Assembly (NCBI GenBank): GCA_030429455.1
Contig: JAUIFC010000015.1
Location: forward strand, 1-37,902
DNA: 37,902 bases
DNA from: Bacteroidia bacterium
GTDB taxonomy: Bacteria > Bacteroidota > Bacteroidia > Flavobacteriales > Flavobacteriaceae
Direction: 5' to 3'
A program made the position numbers and the translations under genes. The notes under the pieces were generated by a model. It was given only the letters and a program-made list of their open reading frames with translations. It did not search any database and was not told the DNA's origin. This document shows positions 25,168-34,600 of the stretch, piece after piece (positions within the stretch are counted from its first letter, which is position 1; every line of letters begins with the position of its first letter).

Positions 25168-25585
25168 TATAGGACAGGACTTAAAGGTTGAATTGTACTG
25201 TATTCAGCATTGGAAATTTATAGAAATTAAAGAAGCTGTAATAAAATTGCAATGTTTTGCATTAGCTATATTTAAATTTGATAGAAACCAAACCTATATA
25301 TCAAAATCAAACAAAATAGGTGTTAAGTGTGTAATGCAAAAAAATTAAGGTCACATCTTAAAGGCATTTTAAAATAATAATTTATGGCGGTCTCATTACG
25401 GCGGTTTTTTGAGTGTGTTCAACTGTATAGTAAGATAATATATAAGTTGACTTCGATATAGAAAATCATCATTTTGGTGTTTTACAAAAAACTAAAACGT
25501 AAAATTTTCTTAATCAATTATGTGATGGATGAGTTTCAAATGTATTTAAAAGTTAAACCATTGTGTTGTAAATTTAGGGGTAAAA
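25168..25585. other. non-coding interval downstream of the membrane protein gene
   Basis: This long AT-rich stretch (about 420 bp) lies between two convergent genes. A TAAATTTG box at 25271-25278 matches the -7 consensus, with a TTG 23 bp upstream, but no gene follows it on the plus strand. A direct repeat of GGCGGT occurs at about 25385 and 25397, before a T run. I do not see an intact coding frame or a clear RNA gene; a small RNA cannot be excluded. Confidence 0.4.
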
Positions 25586-25626
25586 AAAATCCCGATACAC
25601 TTGCCAAAACAAGGATACCGGGATAG
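25583..25626 (-). terminator. Rho-independent terminator of the fusA2 unit
   Basis: Arms ATCCCGATACACTTG and CAAGGATACCGGGAT pair over 15 positions with three mismatches, around a CCAAAA loop. On the minus strand the hairpin is followed by an uninterrupted T run (A run at 25583-25590 as given). It lies 21 bp after the coiled-coil gene's stop, exactly where the two-gene unit should end. Confidence 0.82.
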
Positions 25627-25646
25627 GTTTAGTTGAAATTTAGTGG

Positions 25647-26045
25647 TTAACTAACAGGTTCTTCTCTAAGTACTTGTAAGAAATAATCCATCATTTCTTC
25701 TTTGAGCTCGTAATGAAGTTTGATGTACGTGCGCATATCTTCTTGCAAAGTACGCTGTTCGTTTTGAAGTCTGCCATCAATGTTTTCATTAATATCCACA
25801 TTAATAATGTTGGCCATTTTATTACGGCATCTGTGTAATAATTTTGAAATAGCATCTTTTTCAATCATTATTCTATTTTGGAAAACTTCTAATTTCTTCA
25901 ATATATCTGAGCTTTGCCGACGGGTAACGATTTCTTCAAGTTTTTCTTGAAATGTATCCATTTCGTTAAAATGAAATCTTAGTTCTCGTTTCCATGTTTC
26001 GATGTTAAATCTTAAATCGCTTAAATACATTAATTTGGCTTGCAT
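25647..26045 (-). CDS. small coiled-coil protein of unknown function, co-transcribed with fusA2
   Basis: The 132-residue protein has no known domain that I recognise. Almost the whole chain looks helical and strongly charged, with heptad-like stretches (FQEKLEEIVTRRQSSDILKK at about 32-51; RLQNEQRTLQEDMRTYIKLH at about 91-110). It has no signal peptide or membrane segment, so it should be cytosolic. Several aromatic residues near both ends (MDYFLQVLREEP) could be an interaction surface. It starts 11 bp after the EF-G2 gene and is followed by a terminator, so the pair forms one transcription unit. A role connected with EF-G2 or the ribosome is only inferred from this arrangement; a general stress protein is an alternative. 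Confidence 0.82.
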   Translation of the reverse strand: MQAKLMYLSDLRFNIETWKRELRFHFNEMDTFQEKLEEIVTRRQSSDILKKLEVFQNRIMIEKDAISKLLHRCRNKMANIINVDINENIDGRLQNEQRTLQEDMRTYIKLHYELKEEMMDYFLQVLREEPVS

Positions 26046-26056
26046 ATCTATAGGTT

Positions 26057-28177
26057 TTAAACTGTTATTGTTTGGTGTTCTTTTATAAGTTCTTCTTGTA
26101 TATGAGTTGGTACAGGATTATAGCCTTCAAATCTTGTTGTGTATGTCGCTCTACCTTGAGTAATAGACCTTAATTGTGTTGAAAAATTAGAGAGTTCTGC
26201 AGTAGGAATCTCACACTTTAAAATCTGGTAGTTTGTTTCTACATCAACGCCTTGAATAATTGCTCGTCTACTTTGCAGTTCGGTCATCACACTTCCGATC
26301 ATAGATTCTGGCGCTCTTAGTTCCATGAGATCTACAGGTTCAAGTAATTTTGGTTTTGCATTTAAAAATGCTTCTCTAAAGGCATGTGCTCCAGCAATTT
26401 TGAACGAAATATCGTTTGAATCTACAGAGTGCATTTTGCCATCGTAAACCATTACTCGAATATCGCGCGCATAGGACTCCGTAAGTGGTCCGGATTCCAT
26501 GACTTCTAGAATACCTTTCATAATAGAAGGCAAATAACGCTGATCGATAACGCCACCAACAATACAATTATAGAAAACTAACTTACCATCCCACGGCAGG
26601 TCCACAACTTCTTTTCCTCGTAATGAGAACCCTTCTGGTTCAGGCATGCCTTCGTAATAGGGCTCAATTTTTAGGTGCACTTGACCAAATTGTCCAGATC
26701 CACCACTTTGTTTTTTATGCCTGTAATTGGCTGTTGCACTACGTTGGATGGTTTCTCTATAGGATATTTTTGGAGATTCGAAACGTGGTGAAACATCATA
26801 AATGTTTTCTAAAGTCCAAGTTAACGTCGCTAAATGCAATTCTCCTTGTGTACCTACTAAGGTTTGGTTGGTTTCGTTGTTATAGCTTAACTCTATGGTA
26901 AAGTCCTGTGAATGAATACGTCTTAAAGCTTCACTTAATTTTTCTTCTTCAGATGTATCAGCAGCAAAAACGGCTTTAGTCAACCTAGGTTGAGGAAATT
27001 TAATCGGTTTAAATGTTCCTGCCTCTGCAGAGCTGGCAAGAGTATCATTGGTTTCAGTGTATTTTAATTTGGTTGTAGCGCCGATATCGCCAACTGTCAA
27101 TTTTTCTACAGAATGTTTTTGTTTACCATCCATAATCAACAATTGGTTAAAGGTTTCAGTCTCTCCTGTTCTAGTGTTATAAAGTTTGTCGTTTACTTTT
27201 ATTTCGCCAGACATGACTTTGAAAAAGGTAATCTGTCCGAGATTAGGCTGATAGAGTGTTTTAAACACAAATAATGAGGTATCTGCGCCGACTTCGGGTT
27301 TAATAAGATCGCCTTCAATGGTTTGTTTTGGTTTTAAATCTGCAGCTGCAGGAGCGACATTATCGATAAAGCCCATTAATCGACCTGTACCCATGTCATG
27401 AAGTGCGGACACACAGAATACAGGGAATAAATCATGATTAAGCATGCCTAATTTTATCCCTTGACGCAGTTCATCTTCGTTAAGAGTGCCTTTGTCAAAA
27501 TACAATTCCATGAGTTCTTCGTCATTTTCCGCTGCTTTTTCTACCAACTCGTTATGCAGCTCGTTCGCTTTGTCCAATTGGTCATCTGGAATTGGTAATT
27601 TTTCTGGTTTACCACCGTCTGGTCCAAACTTGTAGCAACGCATTTTAAGGACATCGATAATACATTGTGCACCGTCGATTTTTATAGGGTATTGTATAAG
27701 GGTAGCATTATTGCCAACCAGTTCCTTCAGACTTTCGACGCTATGATCGAATTTAGCTTTTTCGCTGTCTATTTTGTTAATGACAAAAAGAGTTGGCTTA
27801 TGGTAACGGTCTACATAATTCCAAATAATTTCTGTTCCAATGTCTGCACCATGTTTAGCGTTTATAACAGTGACGATGGTATCCGCTACTTTTATAGAAG
27901 ACATGATTTCGCCTATAAAATCGTCTAATCCTGGAGTATCTATAATGTTTATTTTATAGTTACGCCATTCTGTGTGCAAAGGGGTAGCAAAAACAGAAGC
28001 ACCTCGTTGGTGCTCAATGTCGTGATAATCTGATACTGTATTTTGTTGTTCTACTGTGCCTCTTCTGGTAATAAGACCAGCCTCAAATAGCATGGTTTCG
28101 GCTAGTGTGGTCTTTCCAGAATGGTGCGCACCAACAAAAGCCACATTTTTAATGTGTTTGTCATCAAACTGCTTCAT
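26057..28177 (-). CDS. fusA2: EF-G2-type translational GTPase homologue
   Basis: This 706-residue paralogue of elongation factor G has the full five-domain layout and should act on the ribosome. Walker A is GAHHSGKT (G16-T23) and the base-specificity motif is NKID (N134-D137). The switch I hallmark RGITI is RGASV (58-62). The G3 motif reads DTPGL instead of DTPGH, so L84 replaces the catalytic histidine needed for normal GTP hydrolysis. Domain IV includes YRHKKQSGGSGQFGQVHL and GGVIDQRYLPSIMKGI, as in the Bacteroides EF-G2, which is reported to translocate without GTP hydrolysis. That similarity is recalled, not aligned. A single-copy housekeeping EF-G would keep the histidine, so a canonical fusA should lie elsewhere. 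It heads a two-gene unit with the coiled-coil gene. Confidence 0.9.
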   Translation of the reverse strand: MKQFDDKHIKNVAFVGAHHSGKTTLAETMLFEAGLITRRGTVEQQNTVSDYHDIEHQRGASVFATPLHTEWRNYKINIIDTPGLDDFIGEIMSSIKVADTIVTVINAKHGADIGTEIIWNYVDRYHKPTLFVINKIDSEKAKFDHSVESLKELVGNNATLIQYPIKIDGAQCIIDVLKMRCYKFGPDGGKPEKLPIPDDQLDKANELHNELVEKAAENDEELMELYFDKGTLNEDELRQGIKLGMLNHDLFPVFCVSALHDMGTGRLMGFIDNVAPAAADLKPKQTIEGDLIKPEVGADTSLFVFKTLYQPNLGQITFFKVMSGEIKVNDKLYNTRTGETETFNQLLIMDGKQKHSVEKLTVGDIGATTKLKYTETNDTLASSAEAGTFKPIKFPQPRLTKAVFAADTSEEEKLSEALRRIHSQDFTIELSYNNETNQTLVGTQGELHLATLTWTLENIYDVSPRFESPKISYRETIQRSATANYRHKKQSGGSGQFGQVHLKIEPYYEGMPEPEGFSLRGKEVVDLPWDGKLVFYNCIVGGVIDQRYLPSIMKGILEVMESGPLTESYARDIRVMVYDGKMHSVDSNDISFKIAGAHAFREAFLNAKPKLLEPVDLMELRAPESMIGSVMTELQSRRAIIQGVDVETNYQILKCEIPTAELSNFSTQLRSITQGRATYTTRFEGYNPVPTHIQEELIKEHQTITV

Positions 28178-28379
28178 ATTGTATTGATTTTGTAATGTAA
28201 ATTGATTTGATTGTTAATCAAGACATTAAAAGTACTGCTCTAATATCAGAAAAAATATGACGGTGGTTAGGTTTTGAGAATAAAAAACGACAAGGTTGTA
28301 AAACATTCTCATTATTTTTTAAAATCAACCTATAATGGACCATTTATTATTACGATTTAGATAGATTGCTTTATCAATC

Positions 28380-28409
28380 TTGAATAAACTCGATTATTTA
28401 CTATATTCA
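28380..28409 (+). promoter_or_regulatory. candidate promoter of the SLC12-like gene
   Basis: TTG at 28380-28382, exactly 19 bp, then TATATTCA at 28402-28409 gives a Bacteroidota-like pair with the last two -7 bases deviating. The start codon lies 27 bp downstream. The roughly 200 bp further upstream, towards the divergent fusA2, hold no other recognisable feature. Confidence 0.42.
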
Positions 28410-28435
28410 CATTTAAAATAATCCTCCTCAGTGCT

Positions 28436-30631
28436 ATGAATAACAAATCTCCAGGAAATGCAAAGCAGTTTGGCACTTTCGGAGGTGTTTTTACACCAAC
28501 ATTGTTGACCATCCTGGGTGTGATTATGTATTTGCGAATGGGTTGGGTTGTTGGCAATGCGGGTCTTCTTGGGGCATGGCTTATTATTATAATTTCATTT
28601 ATCATCACCCTATGTACAGCGCTCTCCATGTCGGCGATTACGACAAATATCCGAATTGGGGCAGGTGGCGCTTATGCCATTATTTCGCAAGCTTTAGGTC
28701 TGGAAGTTGGTGGAAGCCTGGGCATACCGAGATTTATCTCTCAAGGTCTGGCTGTCACTATGTACATTTTTGGGTTTCGCGAAGGTTGGCTGAGCATTTT
28801 TCCATATCATGATCCTTTTCTAGTTGATGTTATTGTTTTTTTATTTTTGTTTGGCATAGCCTATATAAGTGCCAACCTAGCCATAAAAACGCAGTATATC
28901 ATTATGGTTATCATAGTCTTATCGTTGATTTCTATTATTATGGCGGCCTATAACGGATCTATGCAAATCCCTACACAAGATGCCCTGAGTTGGGGATCAT
29001 TTAAGGGTTCAAGTGAAAACGGCTTTAGCGGTAGTAATTTTTGGGTGGTTTTTGCGGTGTTTTTTCCAGCAGCAACAGGCATTATGGCTGGAGCCAATAT
29101 GTCAGGGGAACTAAAGGATCCTAAAAAAAGCATACCAACAGGTACGCTTTGGGCCATCGGTGTTAGTTTTATAGTGTATATGGCATTAGCCTATTGGTTA
29201 GCACACACGGCGACAGAAGACGAACTTCTAAACAATTACAATGTTATAATAGATAAAGCCTTTTTTGGACCACTAATCATTGCTGGCGTATTGGGCGCTA
29301 CATTTTCATCTGCATTGGCTTCTATTGTTGGTTCATCGCGGATTCTCTTCGCCATGGGAGAACATAGGGTATTGCCTTATTCCAATTTTTTAGCTGGCAA
29401 AAGCGCTAATGGTCAACCTCGTAACGCCATGCTTGTGACTGGCTTATTAATTTTTCTGACCATGCTACTGCGTAATATTAATGCTGTGGCACCACTAGTA
29501 ACCCTTTTCTTTCTGGTTACTTATGCCATGATAAATATTGTGGTAATCATCGAACAACGCTTAGGTTTAATCAGCTATAGACCATTATTTAAAATCAATA
29601 GATGGATACCTTGGTTTGGGTTAATATCGTCTGTGCTCGCCATGTTTATTATCAATCCAACAATCAGTTGGATAACCATACTCATCGTTTTTGTGGTTTA
29701 TTTTTATTTGTCTCGTCAAAATCTGGAAACGCCTTTCGAAGATGTACGTTCAGGCCTTTTTGTCTCTTTTGCAGAATGGGCTGCAAAACATACATGGGGC
29801 ATGAAAAGTATGCAACAACGGGCATGGAAACCAAATTTGATGGTACCTGTTCGAGACATTGTCGTTGCCAAAGGTAATTTTCAGTTTTTACGAAATATTG
29901 CAAAACCTAAAGGATCTATCAAGTTGCTTGGCATAGAACCATTTAACGAAAACAGTAAGCTGATAAACGAATTGGATACACTTTCTGAATCTTTTAGACA
30001 AAAAGGCGTCTTTTCTTCATGGACCATCATAAATACCGATGAGTTTGCCAAAGGTGTCAATTTTGGAAATCAAGCGTTAAAAGGAGCCTTCTTTAGACCA
30101 AACATTATTTTTTTAAATCTTAAAGACCAAAATGATTTTGAAGTTGAAGTCCGAGCGGTCATAAAAGAATCTATACGTTTGGAAATCGGGATATTACTTT
30201 TTTCTCCACACCCAACAGCACGTCTGGGTCAACGAAATGTTATTAATGTTTGGGTAAGTGATCGTCAAGGCAACTGGGATTTGGGTTGGGATATTGGCAA
30301 TTTAGACCTATCAACTTTAATTGCTTATAAGTTGAAGAAAAATTGGCAAGCTCAAATCCGAATCATTACAGTGATAAAAAATGAAAATGACAAAGATGAA
30401 GCTCACCGATTTCTAAATGCGTTGATAACTGCTGCACGCTTACCACAAACATTGACCAAAGTGTATGTAGGCGATTTTAAAAACATTGTAAAAGATGCAC
30501 CTGCTGCAGACATCAATATATTTGGAATGGAAGAAAGTCTATCTTACAATTTTATTAAAGAAATGACCGAGCAAACAAATAGTTCTTGTCTATTTGTAAA
30601 GGATTCTGGTCATGAAAGTATTTTGGCTTAG
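28436..30631 (+). CDS. SLC12-like cation-chloride cotransporter (APC superfamily)
   Basis: The 731-residue inner-membrane protein resembles the Na-K-Cl/K-Cl cotransporter (SLC12) branch of the APC superfamily, for which bacterial members are less studied. About twelve membrane helices occupy residues 15-430. The first contains GGVFTPTLLTILGVIMYLRM, the characteristic unwound TM1 region. Further family-like stretches are GAGGAYAIISQALGLEVGGS, FFPAATGIMAGANMSGELKD and GSSRILFAMGEHRVLP. From about residue 460 on, a soluble C-terminal domain of about 270 residues follows (WKPNLMVPVRDI, NLKDQNDFEVEVRAV), like the regulatory domain of SLC12 proteins. The transported ions and amino acids cannot be read from the sequence. 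It converges with the next gene with a 6-bp gap. Confidence 0.88.
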   Translation: MNNKSPGNAKQFGTFGGVFTPTLLTILGVIMYLRMGWVVGNAGLLGAWLIIIISFIITLCTALSMSAITTNIRIGAGGAYAIISQALGLEVGGSLGIPRFISQGLAVTMYIFGFREGWLSIFPYHDPFLVDVIVFLFLFGIAYISANLAIKTQYIIMVIIVLSLISIIMAAYNGSMQIPTQDALSWGSFKGSSENGFSGSNFWVVFAVFFPAATGIMAGANMSGELKDPKKSIPTGTLWAIGVSFIVYMALAYWLAHTATEDELLNNYNVIIDKAFFGPLIIAGVLGATFSSALASIVGSSRILFAMGEHRVLPYSNFLAGKSANGQPRNAMLVTGLLIFLTMLLRNINAVAPLVTLFFLVTYAMINIVVIIEQRLGLISYRPLFKINRWIPWFGLISSVLAMFIINPTISWITILIVFVVYFYLSRQNLETPFEDVRSGLFVSFAEWAAKHTWGMKSMQQRAWKPNLMVPVRDIVVAKGNFQFLRNIAKPKGSIKLLGIEPFNENSKLINELDTLSESFRQKGVFSSWTIINTDEFAKGVNFGNQALKGAFFRPNIIFLNLKDQNDFEVEVRAVIKESIRLEIGILLFSPHPTARLGQRNVINVWVSDRQGNWDLGWDIGNLDLSTLIAYKLKKNWQAQIRIITVIKNENDKDEAHRFLNALITAARLPQTLTKVYVGDFKNIVKDAPAADINIFGMEESLSYNFIKEMTEQTNSSCLFVKDSGHESILA

Positions 30632-30637
30632 TGTCTA

Positions 30638-31474
30638 TTAAAATACCTCTTTCAATAATGCTTGCAAACTGGTCCAAGATTTTTCGTCTGCTTCAGCATC
30701 ATATTTCAATGGTAGACCAAACTTTTCTCCGTTTGCGTTAGCTTCTTTAGATGTAAAACTATGCACAACTCCTGGATAAGAAATGTATTCGTAATTAGCA
30801 CCAATAGAATCCATGGCTTGTTTGAATGCTGTAATCGATTCTTCTGGGATAAACGTATCCGCACCACCGTTACATACTAAAACACGAGCTGCAAGTTTAT
30901 CATTCGGCATGATTGGTAGTGCAACTCCACTATGAAAAGCGGCTACGGCATCTAAATCGGCTCCACTATTTGCCATGGTTAGAGCCACACTGCCTCCAAA
31001 ACAATATCCAATGGCGGCAATCTTTTCGCCATCTACAGATTCGTGTTGTTTTAAAAGGTCTAAAGCCGCATTGAAACGTGCCTCGGCTTCTGGTAAGTTG
31101 GTCATAACACTCATGGCAAACTTACCAGCATCTTTAGGATGGCCAGCTTGTTTACCATCGCCGTACATGTCTATAGCAATAGCAGTATAGCCTAGTTCCG
31201 CAAGCATATCGGCCCTTTCTCTTACATAATCGTTATGTCCCCACCATTCGTGAATCACGATAACACCTGGACGCTTTGTTTTGATATTCTCATCATACAC
31301 CAAATAACCTTTCATTTGAGTAGAATCTGAAGCATAAGTAACTTCTGTTCCTTTTAATTTAATTTCAACTTCTTCAATAACAATTTCTTGTTCGGGTTTT
31401 TCTTCTGAATTCTGTTTGCAGGATATATTTAATATAAATGTGCTCAGGAGTATAAATAGAGATATTCGTTTCAT
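30638..31474 (-). CDS. dienelactone hydrolase family lipoprotein
   Basis: This alpha/beta hydrolase belongs to the DLH family, whose founding member opens dienelactone in chlorocatechol degradation; the natural substrate of this exported form is unknown. The signal sequence ends in a lipobox (NISC, C19), so it is probably anchored in the envelope. The family triad is visible: nucleophile C158 in GYCFGGS, acid D206 in GGADTFIPEE, and H238 in GVVHSF. The oxyanion region EWWGHNDYVRERAD is near residues 76-89. The 278-residue length is normal for the exported type. Around 130 bp separate it from the upstream sortilin-like gene, with a large hairpin in between, so the two may be separate units. 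Confidence 0.88.
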   Translation of the reverse strand: MKRISLFILLSTFILNISCKQNSEEKPEQEIVIEEVEIKLKGTEVTYASDSTQMKGYLVYDENIKTKRPGVIVIHEWWGHNDYVRERADMLAELGYTAIAIDMYGDGKQAGHPKDAGKFAMSVMTNLPEAEARFNAALDLLKQHESVDGEKIAAIGYCFGGSVALTMANSGADLDAVAAFHSGVALPIMPNDKLAARVLVCNGGADTFIPEESITAFKQAMDSIGANYEYISYPGVVHSFTSKEANANGEKFGLPLKYDAEADEKSWTSLQALLKEVF

Positions 31475-31535
31475 GTTTCTTTAGTTGAAGTTAATTTTTA
31501 TGATTATTAAGTTTAGCAATTTTATTAAAATAAAT

Positions 31536-31587
31536 CCAAACCTCACAGGTTTTTTCATTATTGAATGGTTAAACCTGTAAGGTGTGG
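31536..31587. repeat. large imperfect inverted repeat (17-bp arms, 18-bp loop)
   Basis: CCAAACCTCACAGGTTT (31536-31552) pairs with AAACCTGTAAGGTGTGG (31571-31587) at 15 of 17 positions. It lies between two co-directional minus-strand genes. I recall AACCTCACAGGTT-type palindromes as dispersed repeats in flavobacterial genomes. It might terminate or stabilise the transcript of the sortilin-like gene, but a T run is weak. Confidence 0.7.
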
Positions 31588-31604
31588 ACATTTCATTAGA
31601 GTTA

Positions 31605-34600
31605 TTAATTTTCAATCAATCCTTGGCCTTCAATCCAAGGGGCTCCAGCAGCTTTCAACCTAGTTTCGATACCTGGAAGAACCGATTCAGAAATTGATTT
31701 TAAGTCGGTTTTGACAGTTTTTAGTTGTTTTTTAACACGTTCCAATAGGCCTTTATGTGTTCCTGTTGGACCATATGTGTTTCCAAAAGCTCTCCATGAT
31801 AATCCACCACCATCGCTTGCGGTAGGATTTGATCTTTCTCCGATTTCGTCTTTAACATCACTTCCTCTCAGCATTTTCTCAACAACAAGAAGTTGTAATC
31901 TTGCTGCATTAATATCCTTAAGGATTTCATCATTTGGAGCCGTAGTTTTGTTTGCAGCACGTTTCATCGCTGCTACTTTTTGCAATTGTTGTGTCATCAC
32001 CATACCTGTTGCCGTCAAGTCTTGTTGGAATGCGAAGACCTCTTCTCTGAACTGATTCATCTCGTCGAAAGATTTCCGAGGCAAGTAGCCTTCATACAAT
32101 GGAACCACCTTAAATTCTTGCGGGCCTTGAAGTGTTGTTGTTACTCCATCGACTCGTTTCACTAAAGTCGCCGTGTAAGTTCCAGGTGTTACCATAACAC
32201 GCCCAGTGCCTATGCCATCACCTTTTTGAGATAAACGCTCACCGCGCATACTAGGATAATTTAGTCTCCAATTCACACGATGAAAGCCTTTAGAATTTTT
32301 ACCCTTTATCGTATTGACAATATTACCTTTTTCATCTTTTATAATAAATAAAACAGCAGGTTTATCCTGATTTTTTTCTTTTTCTAAAGCTTCCCATCCT
32401 GGAAAATCTGTATTGGTTTTCTCTCGTTTCTTACGCACATCTTTTAATGATTTCACTTTTTCCGAAAGGTAATACGTGAATGTTGCTCCAAATGGAGCAT
32501 TTGGGGCTTTGTATTCGGCATCACCCTGACTGCCAACTCTGCTCCATTGTCTATACCAATAGGCATCTTTGGTTTCAAATAAGGTTGCTTCTTTATCTAG
32601 CATGGAGGCATCGAAATTTCTTAAAGGAGAAATATCATCTAAAATGAAAAATCCTCTTCCAAAAGATGCTGCGACTAGGTCGTTTTCTCGTCTTTGAATG
32701 GTAATGTCTCTAAATGAAATATTTGGAACACCACCTTTTAATTTTACCCAGTTATCACCACCATTATATGTGAAATACACGCCATATTCCGTAGCAGCAA
32801 AGATCAAGTCTTTATCCACGTGGTCTTGTACTAATCGCCATACCAATAATCGTTCTGGCAAATCGCCGCTTATCATTTTCCAGCTTTTACCTTTGTCTGT
32901 ACTTTTTAGAATATAAGGTTTATAATCTCCGTATTTGTGATTGTCCACGGCTGCATAAACGACATTGGCATCAAATAAATCGGCTCTGACGTCATTTACA
33001 AAAGGGACATCCTCTAAGCCTTTAACAGAGCTCAACGTAAATTTGCGCCAAGTATTTCCACCATCTTCTGTGGTTTGAATAATCCCATCATCGGTTCCTG
33101 CATAAATAAGCCCTTCTTGTTGCGGCGACTCTGCTAAAGATGTAATGGTGTTGTAGTTAGACATCGCGTTTACGTCCCACGCATTGTCCCAACTTTGCTG
33201 TTTGCCATAATAAGGAATTTCCATTCGTTCTTGATTCAGCGTCAGGTCTTCAGAAATAGGATTCCAATCGTCGCCTCTGTTGTCTGAACGCCAAACACGT
33301 TGAGATGCGAAATATATGCGTTTAGGATTATGTGGACTTACTAAAATTGGAGCATCCCAGTTGAAACGCTCATACGGATCACCTTCTCTAGCTTGCGGTT
33401 GAATAAAGACTGTTTCTCTAGTGGTTTGGTCTATTCTCCACAACGCACCTTGTTGAAATTCGCCATAAGTAATATTAGGATTTCCAGGTTCTGTTGCAGA
33501 TTGATGTCCATCTGCACCAAGTGTTTTCCACCAATCAGAATTGGTAATCCCATCCGAATACATGGTTTGCGATGGACCACCATGAGATCCATTATCCTGA
33601 GTTCCACCATAGATTTTGTAAAAAGGCTCGGAGTCGTCTACGGCGAGTTTAAAATATTGGGTGATAGGAAGATTTCTAATGTATTTCCAGCTTTTTGTTA
33701 AATCAAAAGTTTCGTACAAGCCACCATCAGTGCCAAAAAGAATGTAATTAGGATCAGAGGCTTTAAAGGCCATAGCGTGGCTATCCACGTGTTTGTTTCT
33801 TTCGTTCATGGTATAAAACGTTTTTCCATGATCGTCAGACACCTGAACATAGTTGTTCATTAAAAATAATTTTCCTTCATGATGAGGCGAGGCATACAGT
33901 TCTTGGTAGTAATGTGGTCCTGTTCCTCCAGATACTGCATCGGATTGTTTTGTCCATGATTCGCCCCTATTTGTGGACATAAATACACCACCTTTTGTTC
34001 GATCCAATTCAATTGCAGCATAGATCACATCGGGGTTAAAAGGAGAAATGGCTAATCCTATTTTACCCAAATTCGACCCAGGAATGCCTTTTGTTAGTTT
34101 TTTCCAAGTTTCGCCTCCATCGGTACTTTTATGAAGTGCTGTTCCCGGACCACCACCAAGATAGCCCGCAACAGTTCTGTGTCGTTGCCAAGTAGCTGCA
34201 TACAACACATCGGGGTCGCGAGGGTCTATAACCAAATCGGTAGCGCCAACCCATTCGTCATCGCCCAAGGTTTTGTTCCATGTTTTTCCGCCATCAACAG
34301 ACTTGTAAACACCTCTTTCGCCTCCAGATGTCCACAATGGCCCTTGAGAAACTACCCAGATGGTGTTGGAATCTTTAGGATGAACGACAATTTTCGAAAT
34401 ATGCTCTGAGTTTTTCAAGCCCATATTTTTCCATGAGTTTCCATCATCATGGCTAACGTAAACACCATCGCCGAAAGCGACATGTCTTCCTCCTACATTT
34501 TCGCCAGTACCTACCCAAATCGTATGTGTATTATTAGGATCGATGGTTACTGCCCCAATAGAATAAGAGGCTTGGTTATCAAAAATTGGTTTCCATGTTG

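Noticed and set aside
25380-25412. GGCGGT repeats followed by TTTTTT as a terminator or small-RNA end
   Set aside because: The GC-rich units are direct repeats, not inverted ones, so no hairpin can form before the T run.
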